Of a stretch of DNA of 64,000 bases, positions 1 through 11,035 are shown piece by piece. The notes beneath the pieces were generated by a model. That model did no database searches. It was not told the DNA's origin and worked only from the letters and a program-made list of their open reading frames with translations. How positions within the stretch are numbered: position 1 is the stretch's first letter; each line of letters begins with the position of its first letter. Made by a program: the position numbers and the translations under genes. The stretch spans positions 5,306,781 to 5,370,780 of the forward strand of contig CM055736.1 of assembly GCA_029465975.1 (NCBI GenBank). The letters run 5' to 3'. Source of the stretch: Dallia pectoralis. Its lineage: Eukaryota > Chordata > Actinopteri > Esociformes > Umbridae.

Positions 1-323
1 GTATTTGAGATAGTCCTTCCAAATTTTTTCAACATTTATCCCAGGGGGCTGTACCATGAAGCTGGTTTTGGTGGCTAGCCAGCTATGTTTCAGTTAAGTT
101 TCCCCCAACCCTGGGTTTTAGGTACCATGTAAGTAGCTCGGCTTCAATCGGTATTCGTTGCCATGGTATCTGACGCTGCACGGCTAACCTGCTCCGGGGC
201 AGGTTATGTTCTGCATTCGAGATCTAAGTCAGAAGTTGGACCAATCAGCGGTGAGCAAAGAAACATATAGGTGACGTAATTAATTCCTAGCTTCTGATCT
301 CTGTGGCAATGGCTTCACATTTT

Positions 324-324
<1 letters not shown>

Positions 325-356
<32 letters not shown>

Positions 357-368
357 ATGTATATATAT
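325..368. repeat. CA/TA microsatellite
   Basis: An ACACAC run passes into a TATATA run, ending near 368. It sits inside the Harbinger-like relic. Confidence 0.9.
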
Positions 369-467
369 GAATACACACATTTTCATTTCATTCATTTTCA
401 ATATGATTAGCCTAAAATCATTATTTTACATTAATCGCCTATAAAATGTATTTCTTTAACTTAGGCA

Positions 468-689
468 TTAACAATCAGCAATGATCCTCCAACATTGTTC
501 TCTTGCTTTGGCAGCAGAGACGGTGTAATTACGTGCTTGAAAAACATTTTTATATTCTTCATATTTCTGAAGATTATTTTCTTGCTCCTCCGCGGAAAAA
601 AAATATTGCTCTCGCCCTATCCATATCGAACGTGATTGGTTGTTCGGTGCCGACGTTACTCTTTTATGTGCACGCGTGCGCGGAGTCAT
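468..689 (-). pseudogene. Myb/SANT-like DNA-binding protein fragment (Harbinger accessory gene)
   Basis: A 73-codon frame whose second half, with the run NLQKYEEYKNVF followed by AREQCWRIIADC, looks like the trihelix/Myb-like domain of PIF/Harbinger accessory proteins (NAIF1-like), which bind the element ends and help bring the transposase into the nucleus. In the family the frame would continue past the final IIADC for another helix and a linker; here it stops, so it is truncated. It lies inside a pair of inverted repeats at 41-61 and 825-845. The call rests on recognised family pattern, not an alignment; a chance frame is possible but unlikely given the ordered Trp, Cys and basic residues. 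Confidence 0.45.
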
Positions 690-845
690 CAGAGTTTAAG
701 GATCAAAGCCTGGGTTGACAAAGTAAGTTGATGAGCTGCTTCATGGTACCAATGAAGCCTGATTGCGTCGGTTTGATTTTGTCAATTCTGAAGCAATCCT
801 GGAACCCTGAGTTTGTTCAACTACCATCATGGTACAGGCCCCTGG

Positions 846-2741
846 TCGTCTGGATACTGATAGCTAGCTAACTTTACAATAAGAAACATATCTCTGTGTC
901 ATACATATTTGAAAGACAATGGTACAAATGGACAAAGGATATGATAACTCTAGACATATTTATGGTGGCCTAGAGGTCTTTTTTAGGGATAGGAGGGTGT
1001 CTGTGTGGTTCTATGTGTGATTTTGGTGGCTCCCAATTTGAGGCTTTTGAGGATTGTGTTGTCTCTAATTAAGAGCACTATTTAAGTTTACTGTTTGTGA
1101 GTAGGCGTGTGGGTTTTTGTTTATGTCTAGTTGTATTCTGAAGAATTGGGGGTTGGGGTTGGATTGGTTTTGGGTGCCTTTTTGTGTCCTATGTTCCATT
1201 TTTATCATGTTTATGTATTATTCTTCTGTTTGGAAGTTAACTTGTGGATATTCTACAAAATTCAGTGTGTCGTAATATTGTTTGAATTTAGTATTGTTCC
1301 ATTCTATAGCATTTTGTTTTGCCTAGTCTGTGTATTGTTATCAGAAAATGAACCAATGACTAAATAATTATGTTTCAAACTATGTCTGGTTCAAAGTCCT
1401 TTCATTAGCTTTTTATGAAAACTATGATTAACAGAAACTTTGCCCCTGTGTCCTACAACCACCACTACTGTGACGGGTAGCTGGATTTATTAGGATTGTT
1501 CAGGCTGGTGAAACACATTTAACTGTGAGGTGAAGAATGTTTTCACAACAACAGTTCAGGCCCCAAGTGCATTATATAGTTTTTTGCTAAACTGGCTTTG
1601 GAAAATTACTGCTAATCTTTGTTCGATTAAAAAGCAACATTTTGAAATTTGTGACTGGCTTTCTATTGTAGAATATAAAGCCTAGTGCTTTAACATTTTG
1701 TTAACTGTTTTTAAAATGTGTATTTTTTTCTCGATTCTCTGTATGTGATATCTATGTCTGTGGGAATTAACTATTGACAATTTTTGCCAGCATATTATTG
1801 ACTGTCCTTCATAGAACCAAATTCAGTGGAAAGTTGAAAGCTTGAATTCATAGCTGTCACAAACTAGGGTGATGTGCAGGAGAATGAGCCAGGGGCAGAG
1901 CATATCACGTTCTATAGGTTTTTATATATATTAAAACAAACACGACAACAAACTGTGCATGAAATCAAATTGCGCATAGACCGCAAATTACAAAAATACA
2001 ACACAGTTAACACCAAACACTCACCTAAACACCGTGACATCCAGAATGAATACGTGTAATTAGTACTGGTAAGGGTGTGTTAATGTTGGTGAATTTGTCA
2101 ACTGTAGCCATATGTAACTCAACAGCACAGCCTGGTCTTTTTGGATATAGCTAGTTAAATGCTAATTAAAAACTGCAGAATTTCAACAAAATCATCAATT
2201 GACAATTTTTTTACTACTTATACTTACTAATGCTATTATTAGCTAGTATGGACACAGACAATACCCAACACACATGTATTATATCTATGCCATAGACCCA
2301 GTTTACGTGTGTGTGATGTTTATCTGTTTCTGAATAGACACCAGAGTTTGAATGGCTGCTAAAAATACAGGGCCAGCTGTTATTGAAGATGCCTGGCAGA
2401 CAGGGCACAGCACATTGTTAACCAATGACAGCAGCTCCATTAGAGTGGATCAGAGTATTATAGGACCTTTTAACAGAGCCTCACACATACAAACACACAG
2501 TCCTCCTTTGACATGCACCTTTAGGGAAAACACAGCAAGAGCACAACAGGAAGGGACAGATAACTCAGATAGCATTGTAACCAAATGTATAGTACAGGCA
2601 GAGGGTGCATGCATGTTTCAATGTATTCACAAAAAATATGTACTTTCCATGAAGCACGTATTACACAATTACTGCATGTAAGGTGATTAATGAATAGAGA
2701 AACATTAGGAATAAGACTTTCATTTATGAACAATATATTAT
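846..2741. other. No gene seen; AT-rich unique-looking sequence
   Basis: Short open frames here (for example 1131-1367 and 1874-2059) have no recognisable domain and no splice context. I see no repeat that recurs elsewhere in the window. Confidence 0.5.
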
Positions 2742-2754
2742 CAAGATGGCGCCG
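2742..2754 (+). promoter_or_regulatory. YY1-type motif CAAGATGGCGCCG
   Basis: The motif CAAGATGGCGCC is the form of YY1 site commonly found at the 5' ends of LINEs and at some TATA-less promoters. A related AAGATGGCGACGG occurs in the repeat at 44057. No LINE reading frame follows here, so it may be a 5' fragment or a chance site. Confidence 0.3.
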
Positions 2755-3475
2755 TCGTTGGCAGCCACGACTTTAAGCTGTGTGTGTTTGTTTGTTTATT
2801 TGTGTATAAAAGAGAGGCAATGCTAAACATTAGGGAAACAACTAGTGTGGATCTATTCCATTAGGCATGGTCTCTTGTCAAACTGTTCATGTTGTGTGCA
2901 ATTTGCACTGTTCATGTACGTTAAAAATGTGTGTCCTAAATGCTGCAGCTCTGGGTCAGTGCAAATTCCTTGTTTGTCTAAACAATCTTGGCAATAAACC
3001 TTTTTCAGATTTTTTCTATGAAAAGGGAAACATATTTTTACACAGAAAGAAACACATACAGGATTAGATTAGGTTTATGAAAATGCATCTTTCCCCTAAT
3101 CCTCACAAGAAAAGCAAGGGAAAGGAACGCATGTGACAGCCAGTGAACATAATTACAACTGCAAACAACCTAGTTACAGCAGACCCATCAGGTCTATTCA
3201 GAGAGGCACAGAGAATATGGTAGCCATTTTGCAAGGTCGGTTGGTACACACCTGAGGCTTGTTAGTGTGTTGTAATGTGTGTTGTCAGTGTGTAATGGTC
3301 AAGCTGATAGAGCAATAACATGTGTCCATGAAAGTACTCCAACATGTCAATATGTCATGGATGTTTGTGGTTATGGGCTCTAAATAACTTCAATGGGTTA
3401 CATTAAACATAGATTACATGTACCAGAGAAAAACACCTGATTGGTACAGGTGCTGTGAGAATTCCCTCAGAAGCC

Positions 3476-3960
3476 AGTCTACCGCCACCTGCGGGCAGGC
3501 TTCGGCGGTCGTCCTCCCCGGTATTCTAAGCCATCATTGCTATCTCCTCCCCCGGCACACCTGGTTCAGTCTCGTCATCACTACACCTGGTGTCCATTAC
3601 CTCATTAGAGGACTATTTAAGTTCCCTGTGTGTTGGGTTGTCTTTGTGTGGAATTGTTGATATGTTACGTGTTTTGTACACCAGGATGCTCTTTGAGTGG
3701 TCGTGGTTATTATATGCTCCCATACAATGAGGAGTCATTCTATTATTAAGGGCGCTGCGTCGCACCTGTTTGTTGCTTTGAAAGCGCTTGGTCGCTACAC
3801 GCAATTCTAGGGGTTGTCCCCGAGATTAAATCTATCGAACGCTCTCCGTGGTCCTGACTGGTCATCAACTGGCTGCCACCCAATTTGTTTGTCCTTGAAA
3901 ATATGGTTAATTGAAAGGTTTACCTGCAATAAACCTGTATATAAACCTATATATATATGT
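3476..3960 (+). repeat. Degenerate LTR-like sequence
   Basis: The stretch CTATTTAAGTTCCCTG near 3611 also occurs in the LTR fragment at 33930-34095 (GGGCTATTTAAGTTCCCTGG). It is followed by a G/T-rich leader, as in the other LTRs of this window. No clear TG and CA boundaries or target duplication were found. Confidence 0.3.
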
Positions 3961-5374
3961 TTTAACCAGGTGTTATTTTCTTTTCCATTGTACCCATTGT
4001 GTATTCAAGCATTCATTAAATAGTCATGACACATGAAATGTTGTCTGACTAAAGTCTTTGAAAGTATCTCTTTTGCTATTAAACATATAAAATAAATGAG
4101 TGAGGGTTGATCTGTTTCTATTTCTGTGCCTGTTCTTTCTCTCACTCATTATTACTGTCTCTCTCTTTTAACACACCTCTAGATCACTCTCTTGCTTTCT
4201 TGCCCCCCCTTTTTTTTCTCTTTGTCTCTTATCACAGGGCCAGATTAGCAGGTAAAGTGTGTTGCTGTGGCAACACTGAAGACCCAAGGACCCAATGTGC
4301 CTTACGCTCCGATAAAATATAAAGATTAACACTGATTATTGCCAGAGTTGCATGCGTGTGTGTTTAAAAGTGTTTAAATAAGGAATTAATGACTGAGGGA
4401 GGAAGATAATTGTGTTGTATGTGTCCACTCAAAAGCTTGCTGGCATACTTGGGTCTCAGGTCTTCTTTTATTATAATAAGTAGAGATCGATTTTATCCAA
4501 TAAATAATGTCCTTTTTTGCTTGTTGTCATTTGGATAAAGATAAAGTGACTTTGAAAGCAGAAAATTATGAATAACCTTTTATTTCTGTTGAATAATTAG
4601 ACCCTGTCAATGTTTAAAAGCCACCTATTGTATCAAGGGGATTAGCCTGTCTGAAGTGTCTAAATATATAACAAATAAGCTTACATTATAGTACAAAACA
4701 GCCAAAAGAATTAACTTGTTTGATGGAGAGTCAAATGTATCACATTACTGGGGAGATTGAGAAGTAACAGTAAACATGAACACCATGGATGATGATGATG
4801 ATTAGATTATCATTTCATTTTCAGGACTTTCAGGACAGTAAATCATAGACCCTAAATGTCTAGAAAAATAGTAGTCTAAGGCGATAAAACGTTGACATTC
4901 CTAAGTGTATATGTGTACATATATACCAACTGAATGAGCGAGAAGATGAATGCATGTATGAACACGTGAAAACACACTTTCAGCAGCCCTGGTATAAACC
5001 TCTCATTACATATCAGGAGACCCGTACACAATCTCCCTATTTTCTGCAGCAGAATACTGGGTGTTGTGTGGATACAAGTGTCTGGACGACCCCTATCTAC
5101 CCTGTCTCTTTCTTTTACACATATAATGAATACAAGACTCAGGTCTGTTGCTCTCTCTTTTAATCAACTTAAAGGGAGAAATCACTAAGCAATAGAGTCA
5201 AAGTGAATGGCTTTTTTTGTCAAATGCACCTAATAACATAACGCCTTTATGAACAATCAAATTCTCGTGACATAGCACGCAATATCTTCACAGTAATCAT
5301 TTATGAAAATGTAAAACAAGAATAATATCAAAATGCATATGTAATTCTAGCAAGTGTTTACTTGGGAATAAAAT

Positions 5375-5375
<1 letters not shown>
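3961..5375. other. No gene seen
   Basis: Contains a pyrimidine-rich tract around 4130-4225 and otherwise AT-rich sequence. No ORF with a recognisable domain. Confidence 0.4.

Positions 5376-5435
<60 letters not shown>
5376..5435. repeat. (CA)n microsatellite, 30 units
   Basis: An uninterrupted CA run of about 60 bp. Confidence 0.97.
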
Positions 5436-5437
<2 letters not shown>

Positions 5438-5578
5438 GACTGATACAGACAACTATTTGAAGGTACAAATGTAATTTGAATCAAAATTGCTGCTTAAATA
5501 GTGTAGGTTTACGGGATGTAGTCATTGAGCTCTTGCTACCATTCTATTAATCATAGGATCTGATTATAAGCATAATAT

Positions 5579-6463
5579 TACAGTTTTTTCCAAATGCTCA
5601 GTGCAAAACTACACAGAAAATATCCAAAACCATAAGCCATTTCTCAGCTTTTGACTCAATTGTCAATTGTATGAAAATTGCATGTTTTTCAAAACACTAC
5701 ACACAATTCTCTACCTAAAACACAACCATCTAACAGGAAGTGACTTGCTTTCCTTTTCCAAACAAAACCAATCAAAACGCTGCACTTATTCACCAGGTCA
5801 CACACCCCTCACATGTGCAAACACTAATTGCTTAACTGATCACTAACCAATCACTGCTTTACTGTAGTATAGGCCTATACATAGGTCAAAGGTCATATTA
5901 CCTGTTTTGAACAATGGATGCAAACAATGACTGAGAGCAAGAGGAGTAGGACAGAGAGGAAAAGGAAGAAGAGGATGAGGGCAAAGAAGAGAAGGAAAGG
6001 AGAGCAATCTCTGATGAGATTAGGGCAACGCTTGTTGATCATGTGATCAACCACGGTTTGACCATGAGAAAGGCTGGACTGACTGAGAGTCCAGCCCAAC
6101 TTGAGTCGATTTACAGTGACATCCATAATTCGAACTTTCAGAAATGAGAACAGGTATGCAACTATCTAATGACCATTTTAGCATTACAGTAATGTACTGT
6201 AAAATATGTATGACTGGATAGTATTGCATAAACATTTGTAGCTCTAAGCCATCCATTTACTGCACTGCATTGAATGAATGGGGTTGGTTATCATGCTGTA
6301 CTACATTTTTCTGTACATTGTTTTCAGTTCCAATGCTGAACACAACCTGTGTTTGAAATCTGTACAGAGTGGAAAGGCAAAGACATCATGGAGGACGAGA
6401 ACGCTTGTTTACAAATGTACAAGAGACTGCAATTATAAATATGGTTTTGGCCAACAATGCAAT
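5579..6463 (+). mobile_element. Tc1/mariner-like transposon, copy A (5' part only)
   Basis: It begins TACAGTTTTTTCCAA, the same end as copy B at 6464. The transposase N-terminus is readable in pieces: a purine-rich basic region (5930-6005), then a frame with SDEIRATLVDHVINHGLTM near 6010-6065 that matches the helix-turn-helix of this IS630/Tc1 family. After an apparent intron (GTATGC near 6153, acceptor TTTTCAG near 6327) another frame reads QETAIINMVLANNAI up to 6463. There it is interrupted exactly by the end of copy B, and the catalytic part is missing. Frame changes between the pieces show it is dead. Confidence 0.7.
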
Positions 6464-6539
6464 TACAGTTTTTTCCAACTGCTTACACACATAAAAACGC
6501 AGTACAACAGGCCGTTGCATCACAGACAGGTATCTCATG

Positions 6540-6740
6540 CAGCGATGCAGCCATTATTTTCGTTGTGGAGCTCCGTTTCCCTGCGCATATGTTCATTGAG
6601 CTGTAGATCCACTCGAGTTTCCACAAAATTTTTCAAAAGCACCGTTGCTTGTAAATGTCCGGCCGTGCTTTGGTGTCTCGCTGCTGCTTTTGTTAGACAA
6701 CTCAAGTTTGCAAACCCAGTGTGGCTCCAAACACCAAATC
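6540..6740 (-). pseudogene. TTF-type zinc finger piece of the hAT/ZMYM1-like transposase
   Basis: The frame FGVWSHTGFANLSCLTKAAA then ARHQSTAGHLQATVLLKNF has the W...G...N....L..A...H..S..H pattern of the TTF-type zinc finger that precedes the DUF4371/hAT catalytic domain in ZMYM1-like transposases; a basic/acidic stretch ending in ETELHNEN follows, as in the family. It stops near 6540, before the catalytic domain. The upstream edge is the insertion point of the TIR element at 6747. Confidence 0.55.
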
Positions 6741-7383
6741 GATCTACACTGTAAAAAATTGCTGTAAATTTACAGCCTATTTCCAACAGTAATTTACTGT
6801 GTCTTGGTAATACAGGCAATTACTGTATATATAAATGCATTGTGGGAAATATGATCGGGTCTAGCGTCTACTCATGCGGCAACAGTATTTTACTGTAATT
6901 TGCATTGCATCACGGGAGATTAAAATATCTGAGGGCAGAGCGCCTTTAGTGATTTGAATCGTTGTAAGATGCTAATTAATTAGTGCGGTGGCTGTACTAT
7001 TATAATTTTAACACTTTTTTACAGCAACCTAAATCCCATGTATCTTACTTTGGCTTCACTATATGGATAAATGTTTGCAGATTGTTTTGACGACATTAGC
7101 AGGCATGTTTCTCTCGAGTGGTGGTGTGTCTAACTAACAAGCTAACTAACTTTAGAGGGGTCAACACAAGTATTAAGAAAGCCATAAATGGTATTATGTC
7201 GTTTACTTTTTAACTTGACTGGTTGGCGTTTTTTATTTGAATGCAGCTGATTCTAATCCGACGTAATTATCGGCGACATCTCGCGGAACGTCCACGAAAG
7301 ATTGCGCCATTTTTTCGACCACTGATTCCGTCTCAACGTTTGGTAAGTCACGCAGATAAATTGGATATTTTCCTGACAGCTTG

Positions 7384-7506
7384 AATGCTTGTTGGTTTCA
7401 CTGTACTCGTGTGCCGGTTTTATATAATGCTTGTTGTTCACTGTACTCGTGTGCCGGTTTTATATAATGCTTGTTGGTTTCACTGTACTCGTGTGCCGGT
7501 TTTAAA
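7384..7506 (+). repeat. 41-bp tandem triplication
   Basis: Three copies of a unit containing CTGTACTCGTGTGCCGGTTT start at 7401, 7441 and 7483; the first two continue TTATATAATGCTTGTT. It lies at the start of the transcribed part of the TIR element, so it may be a promoter/leader repeat. Confidence 0.9.
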
Positions 7507-7599
7507 TAGTTTGTTTTCTTTTATTCAACAGTATGATGTTAAAAACAGAAACATATTGATGCTGGAACCTGAGCCTCAACCTACAAGTGAGTTATCCAC

Positions 7600-8067
7600 G
7601 CGCGTCACTGCATGTCCTGTGGTAAAAATTGTAAGGACTTTAACTCACTTATTCTGTGCATTTATATTCACAATGTTTCCCTGTCAACTACATATTCATA
7701 CACCAGGCACATGCGAATCCACAGAAACATTCCAAGTTGCACTTACACCAAATGTGCAGCTTTTAAAACGCACCAATTAAGACACCATGTAGAATAAATC
7801 CCTGTTGTTGATCCTAGATTGTGTCGTGCTGATCTAAGTTTAGTATGCCATGTGGATTTCTGCAGTGTTTGGTGTAATGATATGAAGAGTTTGTTCTTTC
7901 ATTTGAAAATCCATATTACTGAAGACACTGCAGTTACTTGTCCATTCAGGCAATGCAACAAAGAGATACTCTTTTATCTTTCAAGCAGATGTAAGTTAGA
8001 CCAATACATTTTTCCAATGAAACATACTTCCACCATTAATTTTACATTTAGGCTTTGGTATATATAG
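7600..8067 (+). pseudogene. C2H2 zinc-finger-like transposon gene relic
   Basis: Two adjacent frames carry Cys/His pairs: TRHMRIHRNIPSC with FKTHQLRHH in the first (7612-7797), and HVDFCSVWCNDM, FFHLKIH, then CPFRQCNKE in the second (7819-8067). The pattern of a short finger, a HxxxH pair and a second CP...C finger matches the N-terminal part of zinc-finger genes carried by fish DNA transposons. The two frames are separated by a stop and no catalytic domain was found, so it is a relic inside the TIR element 6747-9228. Confidence 0.4.
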
Positions 8068-8779
8068 CAGGGGTCCTTTGGTGATATCCTGTGCGTTTCT
8101 GTACTCCCATGTCTGCTTAATGCTCAAGTCTGAAACAATGTCTTTGTGCCTTTCTTTGATCTATTTAAATATTGTTTGGTTTCAGGTGAAGCTGAGCAGT
8201 GGATGGTCAGAATAGAATAACAGGTGGCTGGTAAACATCATTCACCACTGTCTTTGCAAGTTACTTCAACATCGAATATGAAGAGGCTGCGTGTACCCTT
8301 GAGTTCATCCAAAGGTAAGAGGGGCAAATGTCTGCTGTGTCTTTGGCTATTGTGATTGCTGTGATCAGTAGCTCTTTAGGTTGGTCCACAAAAACATCCT
8401 CATCTATTGGTGGGCACAAGGTGCACTGCTATAGCTGATTGGTGCTTGTTTCTTTGTGTCTTTCAGGTAATTCATTGACATAAATCCTGAGCATGGATCC
8501 AAAGCCAGCAGCAAAAAAGTGGCATCCAGCAAGACTAGAAGACCAATCCAGAAGAAGCAGGTTGGACTAATTGATGAGTGCATACACACATTGTGTATTT
8601 TTTTTTTCAAACAGGCCAATAAATCTGTTATATCATGACATCTTTAAAACAATTGTACAAAATAAACAAGTAATTTTGATGATATTCTTGGTTATGTTTT
8701 TCTTTCCTGATTATTAAGTGATGATGTTCTTGTAAAATTCTCAATCTTATTCTTTGATGCAATTGATTTTGTAAGATTC

Positions 8780-9215
8780 CACCAGTAGTGATTGCCAGGA
8801 ACACATCTGCCAGTAATTTGCTGTAAATCCAGTTATGAACAGTATGCTCTTTTATTACAGTAAAAGTCTGTTAGTTCTAATTGCAGCAAAAGCTGTAAAA
8901 ATTACAGTAACTGCCAGGGAACACAGCTGCCAGTAATATACTGTAGAATTAAATAAATACAGTAAGAGCTTGTATTTATTTATTACAGTAAAGGTCTGTA
9001 AATTCTAATTACAGCAAGAGATGTAAAAATTACAGTAACTGCCAGGGAACACAGCTGCCAGTAATATACTGTAAATTCAAATAAATACAGTAAGAGCTTG
9101 TATTTATTTAATACAGTAAAGTTCTGTAAATTCTAATTACAGCAAGAGCTGTAAAAATTACAGTAACTGCCAGGGAACACAGCTGCCAGTAATTTACTGT
9201 AAAGTTTACAGTGAC
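8780..9215. repeat. ~128-bp tandem array, about 3.5 units
   Basis: Units carrying CTGCCAGGGAACACAGCTGC start near 8791 (diverged), 8911, 9039 and 9168. The array ends against the right TIR at 9228 and its words (TTACAGTAA, ACTGTAAA) match the TIR, so it looks like amplified subterminal sequence. Confidence 0.9.
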
Positions 9216-9369
9216 ATTTTTTACAGTGTACTGTAAATAACATGCATTCCCAGCAATACAATTTGCAGTGTTCCTCGGCTCGGAGGCTGTGAGCCAAGGG
9301 TACCGCTCGTAGTTATTGCAATGAGAGTGTCGGGTAAACCCTTTCCCCGGCTGGGACAGGCTAGCTTAC

Positions 9370-9431
9370 TTCGGGGTTGTCCGACCTTTTCTTATGCTTT
9401 GCGAGTTAATGTCTTCTCCTCTGTCAGCCAT
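9370..9431 (-). pseudogene. First coding exon of the hAT/ZMYM1-like transposase
   Basis: The ATG is at 9431; the frame reads MADRGEDINSQSIRKGRTTP and ends at AA|GTAAGC, a good splice donor (GT at 9369-9368). Upstream on this strand are several CCAAT/ATTGG boxes, as expected of a promoter. No matching acceptor could be fixed, because a TIR element (6747-9228) now occupies the downstream part. Confidence 0.4.
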
Positions 9432-9514
9432 TGTGGTTTGTAAAATAAAATAAAAACAGTATTTAATCGCTACATTAATATGTTTTATATTGCACAGATA
9501 CCGTTCACGGTTTG

Positions 9515-9680
9515 CTCTGATCATCCAATCAAAGGGCGAGTAATAGTACGGGTTCTGACCATCCAATCAAAGGGCGTGAAAAGGCCGACGTCATTCTAAG
9601 CCTGCTAGATTGCCTCAGTGTCGCCATCTCGAAATCTGATTGGTTGAATTAATCTGATTGAGTATCTGATTGGTTAAAGA
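9515..9680 (-). promoter_or_regulatory. Cluster of CCAAT/ATTGG boxes upstream of the hAT first exon
   Basis: The word CATCCAATCAAAGGGCG occurs twice (about 9518 and 9559), and CTGATTGGTT twice (about 9636 and 9668). Four CCAAT-type boxes within 170 bp, directly upstream of the minus-strand ATG at 9431, suggest a transposon promoter. Confidence 0.4.
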
Positions 9681-10099
9681 GCACCGTTACATTGCCATTC
9701 ATTTTGAAGCTACAGGCGCCTGCACGATTGATTCTGAAGGCCTTAAGGCAGATTTTGTTTGACGTGGCAACACACGATGGCTGAAATATGATTGGATAAA
9801 AGCTCTAAAATAAAAATACACTACTGGAAGCAACGCGACCCAGAAAAAAGCTATCAGAACAGACTATTGGGAATAATTTAATACAAATTCACGGGAAAAA
9901 TATATTGCAATGCAAGCCAGGGACTCTGATAGTGTTTAGGCCAGCAGAGAAGGCCTTGCTGGCCCTGACGGTCAAAAACTAATTGTTTAACTGATCACTA
10001 ACCAATCACCCCTTTACTGTAGAATCTAGTATCTTGGCTCCAACCTCACCAAAACCAGGCCCCGAGAAGAAATGTAATAGGACAGAGGGAAATTAACAA

Positions 10100-10572
10100 T
10101 GTCCCTGCACAGCGTGGGAGTAATATAACTATGTGTGCTGCCATCACTCAAAACGGGGTCCTCCATCCTAATGCCACACTGGGTCCGTATAACACCGGCC
10201 ATATGCTCACTTTTCTGGATGCAATTTAGACAATGCTTGTCCCTGATCCAGATCAGGAGCCTGCTAGATTTGTGGTTTTATGGGACAATGTTAGTTTTCA
10301 CCTGGCTGTTCTGGTCCAAAACTGGTTGTATATACATAGAGGAATTCTTCTCAGCCTGGCGCTTGAAAGTGAATGATCGCCAACCCTATGCCCGCATGCC
10401 CCTTCTCCAGGCAATAGAGGACACGTGTGGCGACATAGAGGTTGCCTGTGCCCAAGGTTGGATAAGCCATGCTAGGAGATACTTCCCTCAATGTTTGGCA
10501 AGAGAAAACGTATGTTGTGATGTGGACAAAGTATTGTGGCCAGACCCAGCCCGGAGAAGAGATGAAGTGTAG
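10100..10572 (+). pseudogene. Tc1/mariner-like transposase, C-terminal half
   Basis: The C-terminal frame contains EEFFSAWRLKVNDRQPYARM followed by a conserved tail with LARENVCCDVDKVLWPDP, characteristic of a fish IS630/Tc1-type DDE transposase family that cuts and pastes the element at TA sites. Upstream, the parts with GPYNTGHMLTFLDAI and VLWDNVSFH (the second catalytic Asp region) are in a different frame, so there is at least one frameshift and one stop. The segment normally carrying the PxxNPIE motif just before EEFFSAW is partly lost: the sequence jumps from a YIHRG-like stretch to the SAW motif. The N-terminal half is absent from this copy. Clearly a pseudogene. Confidence 0.75.
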
Positions 10573-11035
10573 CTTAGCACTGGTGACTGCCCCCCCCCTA
10601 CCAATTCCTGGACCCCACACACACAATTGTCTTCTTTACTGTATTATAAAGAATATACATTTGGTTTACATATGTTTATGGTTTTGTTGTATGCTACTGT
10701 ATACAACAGTAATGTTTGGCCTAATAAATATTTTCTGTTTCTACATTGCATTGGTGTTTAAAGTGTACTTGTTACCTCTCTAAGCAGATTACTTTCACTG
10801 TAGAACATTGTATTGAAATGTAGATGTAAGCCTATGAAAGACCAAAAAGCTTGCCATTTGATGCAAATGCTTCATTCTGACATGTGTTTATGGCATTTTG
10901 AATGCAGTGTTTCATTTTGGAGGAGATGTGAGGCATTTTGCATTTTGTGTGTGCAGTGTTGGGAATTGTGTGTAGAGTTTAGAAAAAATGAGACATAGTT
11001 TTGAAAACGTGTGTAAGCAGTTGTAAAAAACTGTA

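Larger units (their letters stand above)
41..845. mobile_element. PIF/Harbinger-like element relic with TIRs
   Basis: The ends at 41-61 and 825-845 are inverted copies of each other, about 19 of 21 positions matching; both read CCAGGGG-CTGTACCATGA from the outside. The motif GTACCATG recurs a second time just inside each end. The element encloses a short minus-strand Myb-like reading frame at 468-689, the kind of accessory gene carried by PIF/Harbinger transposons, but no DDE transposase, so it is an internally deleted copy. I could not identify a clean 3-bp target duplication. The superfamily assignment rests on the Myb-like frame and is moderate. Confidence 0.55.
6747..9228. mobile_element. 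TIR DNA transposon (CACTGTAAAAAAT ends, flanked by TA)
   Basis: The left end CACTGTAAAAAATTGCTGTA (6747) and right end ATTTTTTACAGTG (to 9228) are inverted copies, each flanked by TA (6745-6746 and 9229-9230). The subterminal region is full of TTTACAGTAA-type words in both orientations. Inside are a 41-bp triplication, a C2H2 zinc-finger-like relic on the plus strand and a ~128-bp tandem array near the right end. CACTG termini recall CMC/EnSpm elements, but those make 3-bp duplications, so the class is left open. Confidence 0.7.
6505..9984 (-). mobile_element. hAT-type (ZMYM1-like) transposon relic, split by a TIR element
   Basis: Two minus-strand coding pieces lie on either side of the insertion 6747-9228: a first exon at 9431-9370 and an internal TTF-type zinc finger piece at 6740-6540. 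The right part (9240-9984) looks like a 5' flank with several CCAAT boxes, and the edge at about 9945-9975 (AGAAGGCCTTGCTGGCC) resembles fish hAT termini. The catalytic hAT domain is missing. The outer boundaries are deduced from where the Tc1-like copy B sequence stops and resumes, so they are approximate. Confidence 0.45.
6464..11035 (+). mobile_element. Tc1/mariner-like transposon, copy B, split by a nested insertion
   Basis: The left end TACAGTTTTTTCCAACTG (6464) and the right end CAGTTGTAAAAAACTGTA (ending 11035) are inverted copies. The sequence between about 6505 and 9984 is foreign (a hAT relic and a TIR element). From 9985 the element resumes: the stretch ACTGATCACTAACCAATCAC occurs both here (about 9993) and in copy A (about 5834). 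The transposase C-terminus follows at 10100-10572. Copy B sits inside the transposase region of copy A, giving a relative age order A, then B, then hAT, then TIR element. Confidence 0.65.

Noticed and set aside
6278..6754. 158-codon plus-strand ORF
   Set aside because: It crosses the Tc1-like copy A/B junction and is the antisense shadow of the hAT zinc finger piece.
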